Positions 57,100-64,000 of a DNA stretch of 64,000 nucleotides are shown here, in pieces. The notes below the pieces were generated by a model that saw nothing but the letters and a program-made list of their open reading frames with translations, did not search any database and was not told the DNA's origin. The stretch's first letter is position 1, and each line of letters begins with the position of its first letter. Origin of the DNA: Porogramme epimiltina (Eukaryota; Basidiomycota; Agaricomycetes; Polyporales; Polyporaceae); assembly GCA_900155495.1 (NCBI GenBank), contig FTLJ01000214.1:27116-91115 (forward strand). Direction: 5' to 3'. The translations under genes and the position numbers were made by a program.

Positions 57100-59083
57100 A
57101 TGACCAAGTTCCTCACCTCCGTCCTTTGCGCCGTCCTCCTCGGCTCGACCGCACTCTCGGTCCCGGTCGGCGACGTCTTCATCTCGACCTCAGCCTCGTC
57201 GAGCTCGAGCAAGACCGCGTCGAAGACGAGTGATAGCCCGGCCCAGCCGAGCCCGACCGTTCCCTATGCCAGCGACGATCCGAACTACTGGTTGTGGAAC
57301 GAGACGACCACAGAAGTCCCGCAACCCGAGCGCGGCACACTTGGCGCGAACATCCAAGGCCCGCAGAATGTCGAAATCGATAGGCAGAACCCCGACATCC
57401 TGGCTCCACCCACTACGGACTCGGGCACCGTGTTAGTCACTCTACCAATCCCTGCCTCCGGAACGGCATTGTTGATTCCGTTTTCGCCTGATACAGTGGG
57501 AATGCGAAGTGGCCGTTCAGCTTGAGCAAGATGCAGCTCAACACAGGCGGATGGGTCCGGCAACAGAACGGTGAGTATGCGCCGCATACCGGAGAACATC
57601 TAATCAGAGTCGGAACTGATGGCATTCCGTCGTGCAGTCCAGCAGATGCCTCTGGCTACAGGTAAGTACAACGTTGATCCGGGCTGAACGAACGGCTAAC
57701 GCGCGAGGGTGTGCAGCTATGGCCGGCGTGGACATGCGCCTCGAAGCCGGAGCGATCCGCGAGCTCCACTGGCACTCTACCGCGGAGGTGAGTATTTACT
57801 GTGGTTGTGGGCACGAGGCACCCTGCTGACAATGAACATGTGTAGTGGGCATACGTGATCAAGGTACCTAGAAATCGCGGGCTTCTATGGATTCGATCTG
57901 ATCATATCGTATGCTAGGGCTCAACCCAGATCACTTCTGTTGACCAGAACGGCCGCAATTACGTGGCGACTGTCAACCAGGGTGATCTCTGGTACTTCCC
58001 TCCTGGCATGCCCCACTCTCTCCAGGCCACCAACGACTCTTCCGAAGGCACAGAGTTCCTCTTGGTACGTTCTTAGAGTTGGTCAGATTTAACGCAGAAT
58101 GCAGACATGGCTAACCACCACCCTAGATCTTCCCTGATGGAAACTTCAACGATGACGGCACCTTCCTGGTGAGATGAAAAACCTCCCGCAGATTCCAGGG
58201 GTAGACCGACTGACCGGTGTATCATAGCTTACGGACTGGCTCGCGCATCTCCCGAAGGAGGTCATCGCGAAGAACTTTGAAGACAGTATCTCGGACTGGG
58301 ACGACATCCCCGGACGCCAGCTCTACATCTTCCCCGGGGGTAAGCCCGCGTATTCACTCGACTCGACTCCATTCCCCTCTAACAAGCATCCCCTACCATG
58401 TAGTCCCGCCTCCGGACGACCAGCAGCCGCCCACGAGCCCTCAGGGAGAGATCCCACTGCCGTTTTCGTACCCGTTCTCCAAGATGCCCGCGACACAGTA
58501 CACTGGCGGCACGGCCAAGATCGCGGACTCGACCGTCTTCAACGTCTCGACCCAGATCGCCGTCGCGGAGGTCACGGTCGAGCCCGGAGCTATGCGTGAG
58601 CTGCACTGGCATCCGACGGAGAACGAGTGGGGCTTCTTCCTGTGCGTCATGTCGAGCCTCGTTTTCTCTGAGCTCGAGTGTCTCTAACCCGGATATCTAA
58701 CGCATACAGGGAGGGGACCGCCCGCGTGACGCTATTCGCAGCCAACGGTGTTGCCCAGACGTTCGACTACCAGCCTGGAGACATCAGCTACATCCCCACC
58801 GCCTATGGTGAGGTCTTCATACTCTGCCGTGTGATACGAGAATAGGTGACTAACACACCGCGCAGGCCACTACGTCGAGAACACGGGCAACACGACGCTG
58901 CGCTTCCTCGAGATCTTCAACACCGACCGGTTCGAGGACGTCAGCCTCGCGCAGTGGCTCGCGCTCACGCCGCCCGCGCTCGTCAAGGAGCACCTCCAGC
59001 TGTCGGACAGCACGATCGCCAAGTTCAACAAGACGAAGGGCGTCGTTGTCGGGGGCAGGAACGCCCGCGCCAGCTCATCTTAG
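57100..59083 (+). CDS. oxalate decarboxylase (secreted bicupin)
   Basis: Secreted Mn enzyme that converts oxalate to formate and CO2, used by wood-decay fungi to limit oxalate and acidity. The ATG at 57100 starts a signal peptide ([20 protein letters not shown]) and a Ser-rich spacer. About ten exons; the first ends at 57431 and splices into [18 protein letters not shown]. Cupin 1 has the metal site in [16 protein letters not shown] and GMPHSLQ, and the lid and following helix are [20 protein letters not shown]. Cupin 2 has [15 protein letters not shown] and TAYGHYVEN. The C-terminus ([20 protein letters not shown]) is normal. In the lid the residue aligned with the catalytic Glu of bacterial OxdC (SENST) is Asp here, within NDDGT. 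The first cupin is split by two introns around the 6-codon exon WAYVIK. A TATA box supports strong expression. Confidence 0.93.
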
Positions 59084-59625
59084 ATGGGCGCATAGCGAAT
59101 ATAGACTGTAGCTTCTCGGATAGGGTCGCTAGTTACGGTACACGACGGTTACGGTCACGATTTTTCTGAACGCCTCGAACAGCTCCGGTTTTTGGTGTTG
59201 TACTTTACTTGGTTGCAGTTAAAGTTCCACGAACTGTAACATACAGACTTTGTGCTAATAATGAACGACTATTAATGACCACCCACGGCTCCGACCCTAG
59301 CCCTGATGATATCCTTGTGTCTGGCATGCCGCTCTCAGCAGCCTGGAACGGGCCACTGAGATCCGTGCGCTGACGACCGAGGTGGGGTCGAGACCCGCAG
59401 GGCGCGCCCAAGAGCCCATATGCATGCCACATAGGTCACGGGGCGTCGAGACCCCACTTCCCGATCTGGCATCGAGGCTGCACTATAGAAACAAGGAGGC
59501 GCGGGCGGGGCAGCGCGCCCTCGCCTTGCCCCAGCTTCTGAACCGCACAGCCCTTTTCCTAGGACCACCTCCATCTCGTCCCTCCACCCATCCCATCCAC
59601 GTCCCCCGACCCGTCTCACCCAACT
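59084..59625. other. intergenic
   Basis: Between oxalate decarboxylase and the RPEL gene, same strand. No gene seen. Pyrimidine-rich just before 59626. Confidence 0.45.
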
Positions 59626-60196
59626 ATGTGTACGTATTCCCGTATGGCGGCGACTTAGGCGGGTCAGCACTGACATCATCGCTTAGCTGAAGCGCCCGCT
59701 GCCTCCAAGCCGACTGTCGAGCGCAAGCTGTCCGTTGACCAAGTGACGGCGCAAATGCTGGAGAAGAACCTCTCGCATCGTCCGGAGAAGCGGGAGCTCA
59801 TCGACCGTAACATCCTGAAAGGTATGCATCGAAATCCGTCCCAAGCTAAGGTGGTAGGAGGAGGTGCCTTGGAGGGGTGGAGAGGCGTTGGAGCTCCGAG
59901 CTCGAGCTGACGGAGGGTTATATGACAGATGACAGCGTCGCGCCGGCGCTGCAGGCCGCCAAGGAGAAGCTGCAGAGGTCGCAGCTCGAGGTGAGCATGC
60001 TGCCTATATGCGTGCCATTACCCCAACGTTGACCGACTCCTCCAGGACAAGCTAGAGCACGCCCTGCAAGCGCGACCCAAGCCCGAAGAGTTGGTGAAGG
60101 AGGGCATCCTCAAGGGTGAGTATCACTCTGCTTGGATACGGCTGCGGCACTGATGATCGTTCGGCGCATACAGAGTCGGAAGCCCCGCCCGTCTGA
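59626..60196 (+). CDS. RPEL-repeat protein (97 aa)
   Basis: Small protein with two RPEL repeats, a motif that binds G-actin in animal MRTF and Phactr proteins. Five exons (59626..59629, 59687..59821, 59929..59990, 60046..60115 and 60174..60196) join in phase. The first coding exon is just ATGT. Repeat 1 is MLEKNLSHRPEKRELIDRNI; repeat 2 is LEHALQARPKPEELVKEGIL, with the Arg-Pro and Glu-Leu pairs intact. The protein begins MSEAPAASKPTVERKLSVDQ and ends ESEAPPV. No other domain is present. Fungal RPEL proteins of this size are widespread but unstudied as far as I know; actin binding is inferred from the motif. Confidence 0.85.
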
Positions 60197-60426
60197 GTTG
60201 CCAGCAACTTCGCACGAGTCGAGAGGATTAGTTGCCAGAGACTTGCCCTACGTTATATGGATGTGTATGATTAGTGTGTAACTCGCCACCAGCCCCGTGA
60301 GCTATGTAACAGAGTCAGTGAGACGTGTACACCTGGGAAGGACGGCTACGCACCTATAAGGCTCTCAAGAAATACCGCCGGCGGATGGCTGGACGCCGCC
60401 GCGGGAACAAGACACCCTCGGCGCAC

Positions 60427-61104
60427 TCAGTCCCTGTCCGGCCGATTCCTGATCTTTTCCCGCATCTCCTGCGCCGCCCGCTTCGCGCCCGAGCTCCCCG
60501 CCCATCCCCTCGCCCGCAACCAGTGCACGAGCCGCGGGGTGACCGCGGCGGTGAGGCCGACCCTGACGGGCAGGAAGAGCGTCTTGTGGATGGTGTACGC
60601 GAGCACGATCATCGCCATGAGGCCCTCGTGGCCGCCCGCGGCGTGGCCCGCCGCGCTGTCCATCTCCTCGCGCCCGGGCTCGGGCGGGGTGGTGTGGATC
60701 ATGGACGCGAAGTAGTCCTTGACGTCGGCGGCGACGCGCGCGACGTGCTCTGCGCCGAGCACGTTCACGGCCGCGAAGGCGACGGTGAAGTCGAGCGTGG
60801 AGAGGACGATGTACACGCCGAGGGCGTACCAGCCGTACGCCTTGATGAGGTGTTTGAGGCGCTGCGAGAGGGAGGCGTTCGGAGGGAGGCCGGTGTCGGA
60901 GGGATCTGGTCTCGAGGAAGAGGACGAGGAGGGAGACGAGGAGGTGAGGCGAGCGGGGAAGTGCGAGAACGGTCTTGAGCCCGAGGGGAGTGCAGCATTG
61001 TGGGGTGCGGTGGCTGCGAGGCGGGTGAGGGGGAGGAGAGGTTGTGACACGCGCGCGGTGAGGGCGCGCACGACGGGGATACGGAGGATGAAACTTCGGA
61101 CCAT
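60427..61104 (-). CDS. FAM210/DUF1279 mitochondrial membrane protein
   Basis: Uninterrupted 225-aa frame from the ATG at 61104. The N-terminus (MVRSFILRIPVVRALTARVS) is a probable mitochondrial presequence, followed by a Ser-rich spacer. The DUF1279 domain has LKHLIKAYGWYALGVYIVLS, then TLDFTVAFAAVNVLGAEHV, and a second span around MAMIVLAYTIHKTLFLPVRV, ending GLTAAVTPRLVHWLRARGW. A charged C-terminal helix follows. Family members act in mitochondria, but the fungal role is not defined. The transposon at 61227 lies only 123 bp upstream of the ATG. Confidence 0.85.
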   Translation of the reverse strand: MVRSFILRIPVVRALTARVSQPLLPLTRLAATAPHNAALPSGSRPFSHFPARLTSSSPSSSSSSRPDPSDTGLPPNASLSQRLKHLIKAYGWYALGVYIVLSTLDFTVAFAAVNVLGAEHVARVAADVKDYFASMIHTTPPEPGREEMDSAAGHAAGGHEGLMAMIVLAYTIHKTLFLPVRVGLTAAVTPRLVHWLRARGWAGSSGAKRAAQEMREKIRNRPDRD

Positions 61105-61226
61105 TGTCGCTGGTGCGACGGACGAGAAGCTGAGCGAGTCGGAGAGCGAGGACGGATGGTGGTTAGAGACGGAGGGTCGGCGGGGCTCGAGCTCGTGCTG
61201 GCGGCGGAGAAAACGAATATAATTGA

Positions 61227-62072
61227 CACGACGGGCATTCCCCGATTTTCAACGGTAGAAAAACCGTGTAAAAACCGAGGCAGGTAAAATCCTTTTTGAT
61301 CGTTTTTTAATCGTTTTTGTTCCTATAAAGATGTTTCCCTTTGAATGGTTTTTCATCGGTAGAAAAATTGTCTGAACAATATATCTATTGACACCAAAAA
61401 AAAGTCTGACGGCGTGGTAGAGAAGGTAACCTTTTCGTTCGTANNCGCGCCACACCCTCCTTTTAGTAATGCCCCGCGCCGCCCGGCGCCTGATTATTCC
61501 GCCCCGCGCTGCTCCCAATCGCTCCGTGTCGCACCGCGCCACACCGCGCCACACCTCTCCCAACCGCGTCGCGCTGTGATGGAAGGCAGTTGGCCCAGTC
61601 GTGCACACTGGCAGCATGGTTCAGAACGGCAGCACGGTGGTGCATTGCACAATGGTGCAGTTGAGAGTGGTGTGGCGCGGTGCAGAGCAATTGGGAACAG
61701 CGCTGGGCAGAACAATCGGGCGTAGGGCATTACTAAAAGGAGGGTGCAGTGCGGTTGGGTGCGGAAGCCTGAGGGCCGGTGGCTTCCGGAAGTGGCGTGG
61801 TGCCCTCCGCGCGCCTGCCCTGTAGAATGCAGTAATCCATTTATACGAATGAAAGGGATACCTTTTCTATGCTCTAGTATACCACACCGTTAGACTTTTG
61901 TTTGGTGGAAATAGATATATTGTCTAGAGGGTTGTTCTACCAACGAAAAACCATTCAAAGAGAAACATTTTTACAGGAACAAAAACGATTGGAAAATGAT
62001 CAAAAAGGATTTTACCTGCCTCGGTTTTTACATGGTTTTTCTACCGTGGAAAATCGGGGGATGCCCGTCGTG
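61227..62072. mobile_element. non-autonomous DNA transposon (MITE-like) with long terminal inverted repeats
   Basis: 846-bp element with no ORF of its own. The two ends are inverted copies over roughly 200 bp, starting CACGACGGGCAT at the left and mirrored at the right as ATGCCCGTCGTG. Shared inner blocks include GGTAAAATCCTTTTTGATC and ACAATATATCTATT. A second inverted pair lies inside (CCTCCTTTTAGTAATGCCC at 61456-61474 and its complement at 61725-61743), so most of the element can fold on itself. TGA flanks it on both sides (61224-61226 and 62073-62075), consistent with a 3-bp target duplication. Ends beginning CAC with a 3-bp duplication fit the CACTA superfamily. Two undetermined bases (NN) sit at 61444-61445. 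Confidence 0.85.
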
Positions 62073-62292
62073 TGACGCGGCGTCGGCGCAGGGAGGCGTC
62101 ATGGGGCGGCGCGGCGGGAAGTGCCGAGGCCGGGTTGCCTGATATGGGAGGGGCACAGCCACGGGGAGGGCGCGAGTTATCGATCGCGGCCCGGTTTGGG
62201 CGGAGGAGGCAAAGGTTTTCGGGCGGGCGGAGGAGGAGAGTCCGGCAGAGCATCGTTCGCTCTCCCCCTCGCCCTCGCGCACTCGCCAGTTC

Positions 62293-62343
62293 ATGCATCC
62301 ACAGCCCGTCCCCGACGCCGCCCTCCACCACCCTCCCAGATAG
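62293..62343 (+). promoter_or_regulatory. short uORF before the SAMDC gene
   Basis: A 16-codon frame (MHPQPVPDAALHHPPR) ends 32 bp before the SAMDC ATG. SAMDC mRNAs in plants and mammals carry polyamine-responsive uORFs, but this peptide resembles neither. It lies in the leader only if transcription starts upstream of 62293. Confidence 0.3.
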
Positions 62344-62375
62344 CGTCCTTGGCCCCCATTGTTGCCCCCACACCA

Positions 62376-64000
62376 ATGAGCTCGGAAGACCAGCCACAGG
62401 CCTCCGGTCCCTTCGAGGGACCAGAAAAGCTCCTCGAGATCTGGTTCGCACCCTCTGCCGCGGACTGCCCTGATTCCGCCATCCCCAGCGCGGATGGCAA
62501 GTTCGGCCTCCGCAAGGTGCCCAGGTCTGTCTGGGAGGAGATGCTTGACATCGTCAAGTGCAAAATTCTCTCCGTAGTAGAAGGCATGGAAATGGACGCG
62601 TATCTGCTCAGGTGGGTCCCATCTCCGCTTAATTAATCCCTCGCCCTCGCGCTCCTGCGCGCGGAAGTGGGCGAACCCTCCTGCCCGAAGCGCCTTTTGT
62701 GCGCGCAAGCTAAAAGTATGAGTTGTATATGGCGGTCACGCGCCCCTGTGCTCGCGTGCTGTCAGCTCTATCTTCCGGTGGTTCTCTGTTGAATTTACAA
62801 GAGGCTGACGTTACTTTCTTCCAGTGAATCATCCTTCTTCGTCTCTCCGCACCGTCTCATCCTCAAAACATGCGGAACCACCCTGAACCTCCTCGGACTC
62901 CCGCGAATGCTAGAAGTCGCTCGCGACCACGCCAGCTTCCCCACCGTCTACCGCCTCTTTTACTCGCGCAAGGCCTTCATGTTTCCGGAGAGGCAGCTGG
63001 GCCCCCACCGGGAATGGAAGGCGGAGATCGAGTTCCTCGACAACCTATTCCCCAACGGGTCTGCGTACACCGTTGGAAAAGTGAACGGAGACCATTGGCT
63101 GTTGTACATGACGTCCCCGACCGATGGATACTCGTCCAACGGCAGCACCGCACCCAGCTCTCCGCAATCCACGCATCGCGAAGTCGACGGGGCCGACGCC
63201 GGCCCTCCGGACGCCGCGCAAGAGACTACCGCTGAAGAAGCCGCAGGGGACGACGGAGACGACGCTATCGCCTCGGACTACACCATCGAGATCCTGATGA
63301 CGCACCTCTCGCCGGAAGGGCGCGCCCCCTTCTTCTTCTCCAACGCCGACGCGGATGCCGCGTCTGCGTCCGCGGAGGAGCAGCCACAAGCCGACGCGGC
63401 CGACGCCGACGACGCAGAGGTGCACGCACGGGCGCGCGCCGACGCGATGGCGCTCTCGTCGACGCTCGGGATCAGCGACATCTTCCCGGCGCACATGACG
63501 ACGCTCGACGCGTACGCGTTCGCGCCGTGCGGGTACTCGTGCAACGCGCTGCTGCGCTGGCGGCCGGACGCGTGCCCGGGCGAGGGCTACTACACGATCC
63601 ACGTCACGCCCGAGGACGGGTGGTCGTACGCGTCGTTCGAGTGCAACGTGCCGCTGCCCACCCCGCCGACGGACCGCGCGACGCGCGTGCCGGACCTCAA
63701 GACGCTCGTCCGCCGCGTCGTGGACATCTTCCGCCCCGGCCGCCTCACGCTCACGCTCTTCGTCTCGAGCGGGGACGACGAGGACGGGCGCGCGGTCGAG
63801 GGCGCGCAGCGCGCCTTCAAGAGCGCGCTGACGCTCCCCGCGAAGCGCGGCGCGGGGGTGAACGGCACCGGTGGGGACAGAGAAGGGGCTGAAGGAGGAG
63901 GGGGAGGTGGGGGTGGGGGCAGGCCCGCGTGGGCGGGGCTGTACAAGCGCACGGACAAGATCAACTACGAGTTCGGCGGGGGCGACCACGCGGTCGCGAC
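62376..64000 (+). CDS. SPE2: S-adenosylmethionine decarboxylase proenzyme (3' end outside the window)
   Basis: Makes decarboxylated AdoMet, the aminopropyl donor for spermidine and spermine. Exon 1 is 62376..62611; a 213-nt intron follows; exon 2 starts at 62825 and runs off the window. FEGPEKLLEIWFAPS at the N-terminus binds substrate. The self-cleavage site, where Ser becomes the pyruvoyl group, is LSESSFFVSPHRLILKTCGT, split by the intron. Later motifs are FPERQLGPHREWKAEIEFLD, FAPCGYSCNALLRW and YYTIHVTPEDGWSYASFE. An acidic insertion of about 120 residues (Ala/Asp/Glu-rich, roughly 63160-63470) makes the protein longer than yeast or human enzymes. A Gly-rich run lies near 63890-63920. 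Confidence 0.95.

Noticed and set aside
62028..62708. 226-codon minus frame over the SAMDC leader
   Set aside because: It overlaps SAMDC exon 1 and the transposon end, has no domain, and is broken by the conserved gene on the other strand.
1..64000. CRISPR arrays, rRNA genes, LTR retrotransposons or a secondary-metabolite cluster
   Set aside because: No regularly spaced repeats, no rRNA sequence, no reverse transcriptase or integrase motifs, and no backbone synthase or terpene cyclase were seen.

Overview
This window is nuclear DNA from a filamentous basidiomycete, most likely an Agaricomycete of the wood-decay (polypore) type. Nearly every gene is cut by many short GT-AG introns of about 50-65 nt with CTNAY-like branch points, coding exons are GC-rich, and spacing is tight on both strands. 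The gene content fits: an oxalate decarboxylase, an intradiol ring-cleavage dioxygenase, a divergent fungal G-alpha, a Zn2Cys6 regulator, a Rax2 cortical marker and several proteins that look restricted to basidiomycetes. It is not a single operon-like system. It is an ordinary chromosomal stretch of housekeeping and accessory genes with one small transposon.

Layout. 1-2490 (-): 5' part of an Elg1/ATAD5 PCNA-unloader gene, leaving the window at base 1. 2703-3338 (+): small five-exon unknown gene. 3824-6134 (-): Cdc1/Ted1-type GPI phosphoesterase. 6728-7880 (-): multi-pass membrane protein of unknown function. 8650-8758 (-): intron-containing tRNA-Leu(CAA). 9121-9950 (-): five-exon unknown gene, 202 aa. 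10500-11450 (-): coding-like but broken segments. 11595-13030 (-): arginine-type carbamoyl-phosphate synthase small subunit, preceded by a spliced arginine attenuator uORF (13050-13177). 13527-15479 (+): BSD-domain protein. 16231-19466 (+): Zn2Cys6 transcription factor. 19984-25684 (-): long, acidic, low-complexity nuclear protein. 25865-26242 (+): small complex I subunit. 27022-28939 (-): atypical G-protein alpha. 30486-32149 (-): aldo/keto reductase. 33299-33932 (+): ribosomal protein S18. 34257-35671 (+): unknown nuclear-type protein. 36441-38166 (-): HAP2/NF-YA, sharing a promoter with 38362-39452 (+): THO1/SARNP-like SAP protein. 39968-41648 (-): F-box protein. 42405-43817 (-): single-pass membrane protein. 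44609-46158 (+): REI1-type 60S maturation factor. 46517-51220 (-): RAX2 with a C-terminal SH3. 51992-53314 (+): intradiol dioxygenase. 53710-54344 (-): mitochondrial inner-membrane protein. 54853-55299 (+): small unknown. 57100-59083 (+): oxalate decarboxylase. 59626-60196 (+): RPEL-repeat protein. 60427-61104 (-): FAM210/DUF1279 mitochondrial protein. 61227-62072: 846-bp inverted-repeat transposon. 62376 to the end (+): S-adenosylmethionine decarboxylase, leaving the window.

The most notable signals are the attenuator uORF of the CPS gene, whose conserved Asp codon is assembled across an intron; the loss of the catalytic Gln in the G-alpha; two perfect CCAAT boxes in front of the gene for the CCAAT-binding subunit; an SH3 domain at the end of RAX2; a 4-nt first coding exon in the RPEL gene; and the transposon with ~200-bp terminal inverted repeats. 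Exon models were built by eye from splice signals, frame continuity and family resemblance. No alignment or search was run.
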